Of a stretch of 64,000 nucleotides of DNA, positions 1 through 7,780 are shown piece after piece. Source of the stretch: Gemmatimonadota bacterium. Lineage in GTDB: Bacteria; Gemmatimonadota; Gemmatimonadetes; Gemmatimonadales; Gemmatimonadaceae. Location: NCBI GenBank assembly GCA_026387915.1, contig JAPLKS010000007.1:1-64000 (forward strand), in the 5' to 3' direction. The first letter of the stretch is position 1. Each line of letters begins with the position of its first letter. A program made the translations under genes and the position numbers. The notes under the pieces were generated by a model. It had not been told where the DNA came from, made no database searches, and was given only the letters and a program-made list of their open reading frames with translations.

Positions 1-239
1 TCGAGGTCAATCACCACCGCCTTGCTGGCGTGCGACACATAGAGCCGGCGCGCCACGGGGTCTACGAGGGCGTAGTCCCACCCGCCCTCCCCGCCGACGG
101 GGATCTTTTTGACCACGTGATAGCCGGCCGCGGTCTGGGCTGAGGCGGCACTGGCCAAGGAGAAAATGGCGGCGCCGAGCAGGGCGGCGCGTTGGTGGAA
201 TGGGCGCCTGTACGGGGTCCGGACGAGGGACGAAAACAA
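1..239 (-). CDS. Secreted beta-propeller (YVTN/YncE-like) protein, N-terminal part
   Basis: The gene runs off the left edge and about 79 residues are visible. An N-terminal signal peptide is seen (hydrophobic stretch ALLGAAIFSLASAASAQ). It is followed by a repeat-like segment, GGWDYALVDPVARRLYVSH, typical of YVTN/YncE-type beta-propeller proteins in which each blade has a W/D-YA-x-VD-x-xxRRLYV pattern. No ATG or GTG is available before the signal peptide. The only upstream start in frame is a TTG that lies inside the T-tract of a strong hairpin, so the start is uncertain. The protein is probably exported to the periplasm. The substrate is unknown. Confidence 0.6.
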   Translation of the reverse strand, partial: MFSSLVRTPYRRPFHQRAALLGAAIFSLASAASAQTAAGYHVVKKIPVGGEGGWDYALVDPVARRLYVSHASKAVVIDL

Positions 240-268
240 AATGGAGACCCCGGCGTCGGGGTCTCCAT
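233..268 (-). terminator. Strong rho-independent terminator-like hairpin
   Basis: A perfect 12-bp stem (ATGGAGACCCCG and its complement) with a 4-base loop is followed on the minus strand by TTTGTTTT. It would stop transcription coming from the tRNA-Lys side. The T-tract overlaps the only plausible start codon of the downstream beta-propeller gene. Confidence 0.75.
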
Positions 269-368
269 AGAATGTCCTGAGGGGATGTCAGGAGGATGAC
301 AGCCGCTTGTCACGGTTCCCCAGCATTATGCTGACCGTCGAAGCGAACCGATCGCCCAGTTTGAATAC

Positions 369-399
369 AAAAAGGACCCCGCTCAATGTGGCAGGGCCC
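369..399 (-). terminator. Terminator of tRNA-Lys
   Basis: A GC-rich 9-bp stem with two G-T wobbles (GGGCCCTGC against GCGGGGTCC, loop of 8) is followed by TTTTTG on the minus strand. It begins about 13 bases past the tRNA-Lys 3' end, the expected position for its transcription terminator. Confidence 0.7.
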
Positions 400-411
400 C
401 TCTCTGCTAAA

Positions 412-485
412 TGTCCCGACTGAGAATCGAACTCAGAACCTACGCATTAAAAGTGCGTTGCTCTAACCAATTGAGCTATCGGGAC
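412..485 (-). tRNA. tRNA-Lys (anticodon TTT)
   Basis: The cloverleaf folds by eye. The acceptor stem GTCCCGA pairs with TCGGGAC. The D arm contains TAGCTCAATTGGTTAGAGCA. The anticodon stem ACGCA/TGCGT encloses the loop CTTTTAA, which gives TTT. The T arm is CTGAG-TTCGATT-CTCAG. The discriminator is A, and CCA is not encoded. A terminator follows at once. Confidence 0.96.
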
Positions 486-524
486 GGACCATCCAAACCA
501 CGTCTGGAAGCTCCTCAATCCGTT

Positions 525-639
525 CTAAGGGGCAATCTACCCCTTAGAGGACCCAAGGGACCACCTAGCCCAAAACGGTCAAAACCTAAATAAGTTCCTA
601 ATGTTATTAGGCGTGTTCTTGCAAGTTCTTGCCTTGCAA
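525..639. repeat. Cluster of three perfect inverted repeats between the two tRNA-Lys sequences
   Basis: Three palindromic elements lie in 115 bases without a gene: CTAAGGGG-7-CCCCTTAG (525-547), CCTAAT-GTT-ATTAGG (597-611) and TTGCAAG-7-CTTGCAA (619-639). The last also carries a direct repeat of GTTCTTGC. None is followed by a T-run, so they are poor terminators. Protein-binding sites of a lost integrase or mobile element are one explanation. This is inference. Confidence 0.5.
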
Positions 640-660
640 CATTTTACAAGATGGCCCTAT

Positions 661-703
661 CGGATTAAAAGTCGGTTGCTCTACCATACTGAGCTACCGA
701 GTC
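661..703 (-). pseudogene. Truncated tRNA-Lys(TTT), 5' half only
   Basis: On the minus strand the 5' acceptor strand GACTCGG, a D arm TAGCTCAGTATGGTAGAGCA and the anticodon loop CTTTTAA are intact. The 3' anticodon strand no longer pairs and no T arm or 3' acceptor strand (CCGAGTC) follows. It is not a copy of the intact neighbour, because the stems differ. The remnant therefore came from a second lysine isogene broken near position 40. It sits 79 bases from the last gene of the glycan operon. Confidence 0.8.
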
Positions 704-781
704 AAAAATGAGCAGCCAACCACTCAACAATTCTAACAGATCGCAACACTAATGCGAAGCTGTATGGCCTGAGCCAACCCT

Positions 782-1783
782 CTATCGCGAGCCGGCGGTA
801 CCCGGGGGATCCTGACTCATTTGGGATTGAATCCAGTCGAAGGTCCGATGCATTCCGTCACGCAGCGAAATGCTGGGTGCCCACCCGAGTCGGGCCCGGA
901 TGAGAGCATTGTCGCTGGAGCGACCCCGAACCCCCTTCGGAGCGTCGAGACGATACGATCGCTTGAGCTTCACCCCTGCAATCGCTTCGACGGTGTCGAC
1001 GAGCTGATTGATCGAAACCATCTCATCGCTCCCCACGTTGATGGGTTCATCAACGTCACTGTCCATCAGCCGCAAAATGCCTTCGATACAATCATCGATG
1101 TACATAAAGGATCTGGTCTGCCCCCCATCACCCCAGATCTCGATGCTGTTGTCACCGGCGAGCTGAGACGCGATCACTTTTCGGCAAATCGCAGCCGGCG
1201 CCTTCTCTCGGCCACCGTCGTACGTACCGTACGGCCCGTAGACATTATGGAAGCGGGCGACTCTGCACGTGATGCCGAAATCCTCGCTAAAGTGGCGACA
1301 CATCCGCTCACCAAAGAGTTTTTCCCAGCCGTATCCATCTTCAGGATCAGCCGGATACGCATCCTCTTCCTTGAGCCCTGGGATCGTACTTTCTCGCTGC
1401 TTATAGCCGGCATACACACAGGCGCTCGACGCAAAGAAGTACTTCTCGACACCGACGGCCCGGCACGCCTCAAGCAAGTGTGTGTTAATGAGCACGCTCA
1501 ACATGCAGAGCGCTTTATTGTTCTCGATAAAGCCCATGCCACCCATGTCGGCGGCGAGGTTGAAGCAAACGTCCGCACCTTTCAGGGCAGTCAACGCGTC
1601 GTCGCGGAACTGCAAGTCGAGTGTGAGATTTTCTACGTCATCGAATTGCTGATACCACTCCGAGGCTGGTTTTCGGTCCACAGCGCGAAGCTTCCGGAAC
1701 CCTCGTTTCCGTAGTTCAGCAACCAGCGCGCCACCAATAAAACCACCGGCACCACACACCACAACGCTGCTCTTGGAATCCAT
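782..1783 (-). CDS. GDP-mannose 3,5-epimerase-like extended SDR
   Basis: An NAD-dependent sugar-nucleotide epimerase of about 333 residues. The Rossmann motif GAGGFIGG is at the N-terminus. The hallmarks of GDP-mannose 3,5-epimerase are all present: NLAADMGGMGFI, SSACVY (catalytic Cys), YGWEK (YxxxK) and GGREKAPAA (second catalytic Lys). The plant enzyme makes GDP-L-galactose/gulose from GDP-mannose. Here the neighbours make GDP-heptose, so a GDP-heptose substrate is possible. The ATG at the given start has a well-spaced GGAG; an upstream in-frame TTG would add 8 residues. Last gene of the long minus-strand operon. Confidence 0.85.
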   Translation of the reverse strand: MDSKSSVVVCGAGGFIGGALVAELRKRGFRKLRAVDRKPASEWYQQFDDVENLTLDLQFRDDALTALKGADVCFNLAADMGGMGFIENNKALCMLSVLINTHLLEACRAVGVEKYFFASSACVYAGYKQRESTIPGLKEEDAYPADPEDGYGWEKLFGERMCRHFSEDFGITCRVARFHNVYGPYGTYDGGREKAPAAICRKVIASQLAGDNSIEIWGDGGQTRSFMYIDDCIEGILRLMDSDVDEPINVGSDEMVSINQLVDTVEAIAGVKLKRSYRLDAPKGVRGRSSDNALIRARLGWAPSISLRDGMHRTFDWIQSQMSQDPPGTAGSR

Positions 1784-1882
1784 GAACACTCCAGTAATGC
1801 CGCTCAAGTCTGAGGCACCGCGCTCGAAAACCTCAAGCCCTTCACGGAGATAGTCTGTATCGTAATTGACTGTAGCGCTACG

Positions 1883-2830
1883 CTACCCGCGCACGCGACG
1901 GAGCAGGAGCGTGATACGCGTCAAGCCGTCTTCACCAACGAGCCGCCGCAAGCCAGCTTTGATCCCGTCTCTCACATTGCGCTGCACGCGCTGCCATGGC
2001 GTGTCCTGATCCGGCGAGCGGTCGCTGACGAAGTTAACCAAACGAGGATTGATGAATATACGGTACCCCAGATCACGTAGCTCTTGATGCAACGCAATGT
2101 GGTCTGAGACCTCTTCACCTTGGGACGAGAGTCCGCCGTACGACCCTCGCACAATCGCGTCTCGTCGGTAAACCGCCAAACCGCCAAACGCGGACTCAAC
2201 CTCAATCCAGGCTGCAGCTTCGGGAATCTCCACCATTCGTGAATAGACTGCAGCAGATTCCGCCTCCTCCTTCGAAACGCCAAATGCAGTCATAACACGA
2301 ACCTGCTCCCAGCAATCATTCGGGGACCAAAACGGATGCCTCAGCGTCCAAATGTCGTAATACGGACCACGCTGATTCGCACCGCAAACATCCCAGTCGT
2401 CGCGCTCCCAGCACGACGCGAGTCCAGCTGAGGTCAGCGCGCCAGTCAGGCCATCCAGATCAACGACCAAAACGTAATCCACTCCGCTGTATCGCGGAGC
2501 CGCCTTGATCTCGCTCAGGTACGTGTTGCGGCAATATGCCAAACGTTCAGTTCGAAGCGGAATGCGATCTCGAAGCGTACCAAGATGTCGAACCTCGAAC
2601 CGATCGATGCGTTTCGCAAGCCTGGCTAACTGTACCCGAGAATCGTCATCACTGTCAGACTCAACAAGAAGCCACTGAATATCCTTAAAACAGGAAAGTG
2701 CCGCTCGCAACTCCTCAATGGTTTTTGCGATCCATTTTCCGCAATTTCGCACGTTCCCCACAACAACAACGGAGCTTTCGGCAGGCGCCGAATGCTTCCG
2801 CGCAAATGGAGCTTCAACTAACTGAGACAT
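1883..2830 (-). CDS. Glycosyltransferase, Mnn9/CAP59-like
   Basis: A 315-residue cytoplasmic GT-A-type protein. It has a central VVDLDG segment matching a DxD metal and nucleotide-sugar site (about residues 124-129) and an upstream LVESDSDDDS stretch like that of Anp1/Mnn9 and CAP59/CMT1 transferases. The acceptor and donor cannot be told. Its start overlaps the end of the decayed methyltransferase by 17 bp, and the operon continues into the GDP-mannose epimerase homologue. The short basic C-terminus may help membrane association. Confidence 0.65.
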   Translation of the reverse strand: MSQLVEAPFARKHSAPAESSVVVVGNVRNCGKWIAKTIEELRAALSCFKDIQWLLVESDSDDDSRVQLARLAKRIDRFEVRHLGTLRDRIPLRTERLAYCRNTYLSEIKAAPRYSGVDYVLVVDLDGLTGALTSAGLASCWERDDWDVCGANQRGPYYDIWTLRHPFWSPNDCWEQVRVMTAFGVSKEEAESAAVYSRMVEIPEAAAWIEVESAFGGLAVYRRDAIVRGSYGGLSSQGEEVSDHIALHQELRDLGYRIFINPRLVNFVSDRSPDQDTPWQRVQRNVRDGIKAGLRRLVGEDGLTRITLLLRRVRG

Positions 2831-3552
2831 TCGTAACTGTTCCCAAGTCGAGGTACTCGTTATCCAAGGAACCCTTGGTCACAACATGTTCGAAACCAAG
2901 TTCCCCCAGGTTCTGGCCCAGCGCATGCGCCGTAAAGTAGCTACAGTCTCGCGGGAGAACGCCATCAGCGACCAGCGCCGGACAATTCACTCGCAGCACG
3001 CCACTTCATTAATACCGCCTCGACCGTTGCGCGAAGTTCCCGGCGACACGCCGTCGGATCCGCCTACGGATCGACGACGTGCCATAGAATGAAGAGGTCG
3101 GCCGGTCGGCCGAATGACTCTGGATCGAAAAAGCTGTGTATCAGGATGATTCCTGCTGATCAGACGTTGCGAACGGAGACAGACTAGGGCGAAGCCGCAC
3201 CCGCCGAAGTCCGCGTGCGTCGACGAGTGCCGCAGATAGTCTCCGTCGCCACAGTCGATCTCAACAACCTTCCGTTCTTCCAGGTCAAATCGGGTCGCGA
3301 CCCGCCCACCATCTCGCGAATCCGTTTCCCCACGGCTGGCGAAGGCTGCTGCGAGCTTTCGCAATCCACGAATGTATATTCCATCCGTGAGGGGTCGAAC
3401 GCAGAGACGAAAGTGAACGCGCGGCGATTGAGAATCGAAAATCGAGGTCACCTGCCGCTGCGTGTAGCGCCATATCCTGCGTGTCATGCCGCTCGAGGCT
3501 ATCCACCGGCATCGACTAGGGCGCAAAAAGATCCACAAGGTCGGTGAAACAT
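2814..3552 (-). pseudogene. Decayed class I SAM-dependent methyltransferase
   Basis: Pieces of one methyltransferase are found in different minus-strand frames. They are a motif-I-like segment KVVEIDCGDGDYLRH, then SFFDPESFGRPADLFILWHV ahead of a stop, then GVLRVNCPALVADG (the PGG-x-L region) directly after two stops. The last piece runs to a clean stop inside the next gene's start. Order and spacing fit a 240-residue enzyme broken by at least two frameshifts and two or three nonsense changes. No single open frame covers it. The original role was probably sugar methylation. Assembly errors could mimic part of this. Confidence 0.6.
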
Positions 3553-3577
3553 GACACGGGGAAAATTCTGGAGAGCA

Positions 3578-4288
3578 TCACCATGGAATGTGGTCACCTG
3601 AGTGAGTCAGAAACTTGCCGGATTGCTCTAGCCTGAGCGCCAGAATCAGATTCCCGAGAATCGGGACAACATCGTTGAGCTCGAGCGAGGCATGGGGACC
3701 GCCAATGTCAGTCTTAATCCAGCCAGGGTGAATAGCCGTCGCGACGAGCGACGGGAATTCGAGGCAGATAAGCCGCGTGAGCATGTTCAGCGCGCATTTG
3801 GACATCCGGTACCCGTACTGGTCCGCCGCGGCGGTCGTCAGCGCAAGCGACGCGGCACGTGATCCGATGTTTGCAATTGTTCCCCTCGGCGAATTCAGTA
3901 GGAGTGGAATAAGCGCACGCGTCACGCGCACGGTGCCCAGCACGTTGACGTCGAAACATTCGAGCACCTCGGCGTCAGTCGTGGTCAGAAGTCCGCCTGA
4001 TCGGTTCGTCAGGACACCCGCATTGTTGATTAGTACATCGATAGCGTGAATTTCTCGCCTCTCGAGCTCGCCGACGAGGCGCAACACACTCTCCGGCGCA
4101 GTGACGTCGAGCTCGAGCACGACAAGGCGCTCTGTGCGAGCCTGGGACAGTTCAACGGCGTCAGCGCTACCCAGCCTGCGATGGCACGCGATGACCCTGT
4201 GGCCAGCATCGAGAAACTGGTCGCAGAGCGCCATTCCAATTCCGCGACTAGCGCCGGTAATGAGGATGGTCCGAGTATCAGTGTACAT
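3578..4288 (-). CDS. Short-chain dehydrogenase/reductase
   Basis: A classical SDR of 236 residues: cofactor motif TGASRGIG (about residues 12-19), LDV, NNAG (about 88-91), a serine in NIGSRAAS, and catalytic YxxxK in YRMSK. The C-terminal HPGWIKTDIGG is typical of the C-factor/carbonyl-reductase-like group. It would reduce or oxidise a keto group with NAD(P)H in the cytoplasm. Its operon position suggests a sugar or lipid intermediate, but the substrate cannot be read from the sequence. Its start overlaps the preceding small ORF by 11 bp. Confidence 0.85.
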   Translation of the reverse strand: MYTDTRTILITGASRGIGMALCDQFLDAGHRVIACHRRLGSADAVELSQARTERLVVLELDVTAPESVLRLVGELERREIHAIDVLINNAGVLTNRSGGLLTTTDAEVLECFDVNVLGTVRVTRALIPLLLNSPRGTIANIGSRAASLALTTAAADQYGYRMSKCALNMLTRLICLEFPSLVATAIHPGWIKTDIGGPHASLELNDVVPILGNLILALRLEQSGKFLTHSGDHIPW

Positions 4289-4580
4289 AGGGCTGCCGCG
4301 ACCGTGACCAATTGTCTTTCGCCTTCCCGCGCCGGACTAATTGCACAGCGCATGACACCTTTGGGGAATCGCTACCTGCGGGGGCTCTAATCGGCGTCGA
4401 GTCATCCGGTACTTGCGTGCGAACTGAGCGTGGCGGAGAACTAATGCGACTGGCCTTGCAGATGGAATGTACTCCAGACTCTACGACCGGAGCGCACACC
4501 GTATTCAGCAGCTCGACCTCATTGCCTTTCAGCTGTCGATTTTCAAGTGCGTGTGGAATTGACACGTCAGGGGTTATCAT
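4278..4580 (-). CDS. Small hypothetical ORF bridging hddA and the SDR
   Basis: I do not recognise this 100-residue ORF. Its ATG overlaps the hddA stop as ATGA, and its stop overlaps the SDR start by 11 bp, so it fills the gap exactly, as a translationally coupled gene would. The first 45 residues look protein-like, with mixed hydrophobic and charged residues. The second half is rich in Ser, Pro and Arg, looks frame-shifted, and has no recognisable motif. It may be a small gene, or a decayed one like others in this operon. Confidence 0.35.
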   Translation of the reverse strand: MITPDVSIPHALENRQLKGNEVELLNTVCAPVVESGVHSICKASRISSPPRSVRTQVPDDSTPIRAPAGSDSPKVSCAVQLVRRGKAKDNWSRSRQPYVH

Positions 4581-5593
4581 TCCGGAACACGAGAAAGTAG
4601 GCGCGCTCCCCTCGGCTCATAGCTGACGCTAATGTCAACCATTTCCGGGAGTGCCGCGCGAACGGCGCCTTGCCGTTCTGGCGGCACCACTAAATAAAGG
4701 AAGCCGCCGCCGCCGGCGCCTGTGATCTTCCCGCCAAAGGCGCCAGCAGCGAGAGCCCGCTCGTAATAGACATCGATTTGCGAAGAGCTAATCGTACTTG
4801 CCAAACTTCTCTTGGCACGCCATCCCGAGTCGATCAGTGCGCCCAACCGCTCTGGATCGTTGGGATATTGCTGCAGGATATCTCGGCATTCCGTGGCCTG
4901 ATCGCGCATTCTGATAAGAGTGTCGCCCGTAACGGCGATGCGCGACTGTTGCTCCGCTAGAACCGCCCCTGCCTCGCGCTGCGTCCCAGTCCAAAACAAC
5001 ATACTGCTTTGGAACAACGCCTCGGCTCCGTTTCCAGCGAGCCAAATATGCTCAAGTTGCACGCGGCCGTTCGCCTGAAAGGTGATATAATTCAATCCCC
5101 CAAAGGCGGCGGCGTACTGATCTTGCTTTCCAATCGGTCGTTTTAACACGTCAATCTCGACATGACACGCCTCTTCAGCGAGTTGACCAGCGGAGACGTC
5201 CTCGCCCCGCATCGCATGTAGCGCGTAAAGTAGTCCAACAGCGAAACTGCTTGAGGATCCGAGTCCTGACGACGCAGGTACGTCCGCTGCGGTCGCAATT
5301 TGGAGGGGCGGCTCCACGTGTACCAATCGGAGGCACTCTCGTGCCACATCGTTTTCAATCGCATCGAGCGACTGCACATGTTCCGTCGTCGAGTAGTTTA
5401 GACGGTACGCTTCGTTGAATAGCGGGCTGTGTCTTTTCACGGTAACATAGATGTACTTGTCAATAGTGGCGCTGATCACGGCCCCTCCATGCACACTAAA
5501 CACCCCAGGAAGGTCAGTTCCGCCACCAGCAAAACTCACACGTTGCGGAGTGATGGTGGTAACAGCTCGAGGAAGCTTGGCGGCTCTTGGCAT
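4577..5593 (-). CDS. hddA: D-glycero-D-manno-heptose 7-phosphate kinase (GHMP family)
   Basis: A GHMP kinase of 338 residues. It has the N-terminal substrate motif RVSFAGGGTDLPG, the phosphate-binding loop PASSGLGSSSSFAVG (about residue 106) and the C-terminal motif KITGAGGGGF (about residue 290). FAGGGTDLP is typical of HddA, which phosphorylates the C1 OH of heptose 7-phosphate on the way to GDP-heptose. Adjacent genes supply the isomerase, guanylyltransferase and phosphatase of the same route. The ATG used gives the usual N-terminus; an open frame continues upstream into the previous gene. Confidence 0.85.
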   Translation of the reverse strand: MPRAAKLPRAVTTITPQRVSFAGGGTDLPGVFSVHGGAVISATIDKYIYVTVKRHSPLFNEAYRLNYSTTEHVQSLDAIENDVARECLRLVHVEPPLQIATAADVPASSGLGSSSSFAVGLLYALHAMRGEDVSAGQLAEEACHVEIDVLKRPIGKQDQYAAAFGGLNYITFQANGRVQLEHIWLAGNGAEALFQSSMLFWTGTQREAGAVLAEQQSRIAVTGDTLIRMRDQATECRDILQQYPNDPERLGALIDSGWRAKRSLASTISSSQIDVYYERALAAGAFGGKITGAGGGGFLYLVVPPERQGAVRAALPEMVDISVSYEPRGARLLSRVPE

Positions 5594-5664
5594 GCGACAG
5601 TACTCGTAGTGAGTTTGGGCAATGTGCCCGTGACGCACCGCAGTAGCGCGGCGCTGGCTCCCAA

Positions 5665-6909
5665 TCAAGGCATCGACTCCCACGCTTCGTATCGTGCAAT
5701 AATCCAACCCTCTATCTCTAACATGGATTCGGCGACACGGTCCGGCTGATCCATCCTTCCGTCGGCGCCATGGCGGTCAGGTCCAATGAGCACACTGCTG
5801 CAACAGGCATTGAACGCCGCTTGGCTGTCCCGTGGATCGTCGCCGATATAAATAGTACGATCGAGTCGAATTTGGTGCGCTTGTGAAGCCTGAAAAAAAA
5901 GGCCCGGCGCTGGCTTTCGGCATTCGCACCCAGCGTCCCAGTGGTGAGGACATACGTACGTGGCGAGGACATCGACGCCCCGCTCTCTCAGCGCCTCACA
6001 CATATGGGCGTTGATCTCTGCCACGGCGCTCGCCTCAACCGCGCCCCGCGCGATCCCGGCCTGATTTGACAGAACGATGAACCTGAATCCGTGAGCCGCC
6101 AACCGCTGCATGGCCTCGACGGTCGATTCGAGCCAACGAAAATCCGCCCATCGTCTCACGTATTCGGCGCGCCCGGGGCGGGCGTTGATAGTTCCGTCAC
6201 GGTCCATTAGAACGATTCGTTTGGGCGCGAGGTACCGCTCGGTTAGCCGCAGTCGATCCATATCCGAAATACTGTGGTAGGGATCTCGACTAACCAAGCC
6301 GAAGACGTTGCCGGCCGCTGCCAAACGGTGTAGCGCGGTCGACAAACTGACATCCTGAACATCCAGAAAACCGACCACCGCATCGCGCTCCACTATCATG
6401 TAGCCGATCTCGACAAATTCGAGGCCTGGCGCCGTTCGACTCGCATCATAGCGATCGACGCGCCCGGCGGCAGTCATTCGTATGTTCGGCCGTTCGCTAG
6501 GCTGCACGCTCAGTGTGATCGCCGCGCTCTGCAACCGGTGGAACTCCGCAAGCCGTTCTAATCGAAACGGCGCATAGTTGTCCGCGTAAAGCAACAGGAA
6601 CGTCGCGTCGAGCGCTGCCTTCGCTTCGCAGAGGCGGCGGCCGGTTTCCCACTCCGTTGGGCCCTTCGAGTACGTTATCTCGACGCCGAACGCCGTCCCA
6701 TCGCCGAAGAATTGTTGAATCGTCTCGCCGAGGTAGCCGGTGAGGAGCAGCACCCGGCGGACTCCCTGATCCTTCAACTGTTGCACGAGATACGAGAGAA
6801 ACGGCCGGCCATTTACGGGCGCCATCGGTTTCGGAATGGTACTGGTGAGCGGACGCAGCCGCGTCCCCAGCCCACCGCACAAAATGACTGCCTGCTCTGG
6901 CCTACTCAA
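5665..6909 (-). CDS. Fused heptose-1-phosphate guanylyltransferase and HAD phosphatase (HddC-GmhB)
   Basis: Two enzymes in one 414-residue chain. Residues 1-225 are a nucleotidyltransferase with GGLGTRLRPLT and KPMAPVNG. Residues 230-405 are a HAD-IIIA phosphatase with DRDGTI (about 233), SNQAGIARG (275), the GmhB zinc loop CPHHWDAGCECRKPAPG (about 318-330) and GDDPRDSQAAF (353). Known HddC activates heptose 1-phosphate to GDP-heptose, and GmhB removes the 7-phosphate. Fusion would couple the last two steps. The start is TTG, in a TTGA overlap with the preceding stop. Confidence 0.85.
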   Translation of the reverse strand: MSRPEQAVILCGGLGTRLRPLTSTIPKPMAPVNGRPFLSYLVQQLKDQGVRRVLLLTGYLGETIQQFFGDGTAFGVEITYSKGPTEWETGRRLCEAKAALDATFLLLYADNYAPFRLERLAEFHRLQSAAITLSVQPSERPNIRMTAAGRVDRYDASRTAPGLEFVEIGYMIVERDAVVGFLDVQDVSLSTALHRLAAAGNVFGLVSRDPYHSISDMDRLRLTERYLAPKRIVLMDRDGTINARPGRAEYVRRWADFRWLESTVEAMQRLAAHGFRFIVLSNQAGIARGAVEASAVAEINAHMCEALRERGVDVLATYVCPHHWDAGCECRKPAPGLFFQASQAHQIRLDRTIYIGDDPRDSQAAFNACCSSVLIGPDRHGADGRMDQPDRVAESMLEIEGWIIARYEAWESMP

Positions 6910-7775
6910 TGCGTCGCATCCATCTCGCGAAGCGTGGAGGCCAATCCCTCGTTCAAACCGATTTCCGGGCGCCAGCCCGTAGCGGCTGTAATGCGAGTTG
7001 AATCCGCCCAGAAACCGGATCCCGGCACGACAGTCGTTCGGGATGATGTAAGGCCGTAGTAGCGTTCCACGAGGTCCGCAATCTCATCTGCTGTCGACGG
7101 ATGACCGCTGCCAATATTGAACACGCCTGATGGTGCATCGCACTGAGCGAGCATAAATAGACCGCGGGCCACGTCATCGACATGCACAAAATCCTGCACG
7201 GCCCCTGGTGTGCGTAGGTCCGGCAACTGCCCAGCACGAGCGGCGGCACGTAAGTGGGGCACAAGCGAACTGGTCCGCTGCCCGGGGCCGTATGCAAAGA
7301 AAACGCGAGCCCAGCGGTATTCGAACCCAACTTCGCGCGACGTCGCGTCGAGCAAGGCACGACATGCATGCTTGGCGGCCGCAAACACGCCGTAGTCGAT
7401 GGGCAGCGCGTCCTCGCGCACGGCGCCTGACGCGCGTCCGTACTCCCAGCAACTCCCCGCCACAATAACGCGCGCGACTTTCGCCTGTACCAGCGCCTCG
7501 AGCAGTCCGATGCTGGCGTCCACGTTCGTCCGACAGTTGGCCAGCGAATAATCGGGAAGGCCAGACCAAGCCAAGTGAAAACACCAGTCGGGCGCAAATT
7601 CCGCGACCTCTGCCTGCCAGTTTCCATCGAGCGTGATATCCCCAGTCACTTCGCGCACATTTTGCGCATTGCTCTCGCCCGCGGTCCGCACCAGGCTCAT
7701 CACATCATGGCCGGTGAGTAGCGGGAGGAGCCGCCGTCCGAGAAAACCACGCCCCCCTGTCAGCAATATGCGCAC
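6906..7775 (-). CDS. NAD-dependent epimerase/reductase, extended SDR, with Phe at the catalytic Tyr site
   Basis: Extended SDR of 289 residues with the Rossmann motif TGGRGFLG, HLAWSG, and a DFVHVDDVA segment typical of nucleotide-sugar SDRs. The usual YxxxK reads FAAAK (in DYGVFAAAKHA), so the catalytic Tyr is replaced by Phe or displaced to a Tyr three residues earlier. It resembles the WcaG/fcl-like reductases found next to RfbC-like epimerases in modified-heptose clusters. Probable substrate is a GDP-keto-heptose (inference). GTG start; overlaps the fused guanylyltransferase gene by 4 bp. Confidence 0.75.
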   Translation of the reverse strand: MRILLTGGRGFLGRRLLPLLTGHDVMSLVRTAGESNAQNVREVTGDITLDGNWQAEVAEFAPDWCFHLAWSGLPDYSLANCRTNVDASIGLLEALVQAKVARVIVAGSCWEYGRASGAVREDALPIDYGVFAAAKHACRALLDATSREVGFEYRWARVFFAYGPGQRTSSLVPHLRAAARAGQLPDLRTPGAVQDFVHVDDVARGLFMLAQCDAPSGVFNIGSGHPSTADEIADLVERYYGLTSSRTTVVPGSGFWADSTRITAATGWRPEIGLNEGLASTLREMDATH

Positions 7776-7780
7776 TGGGT

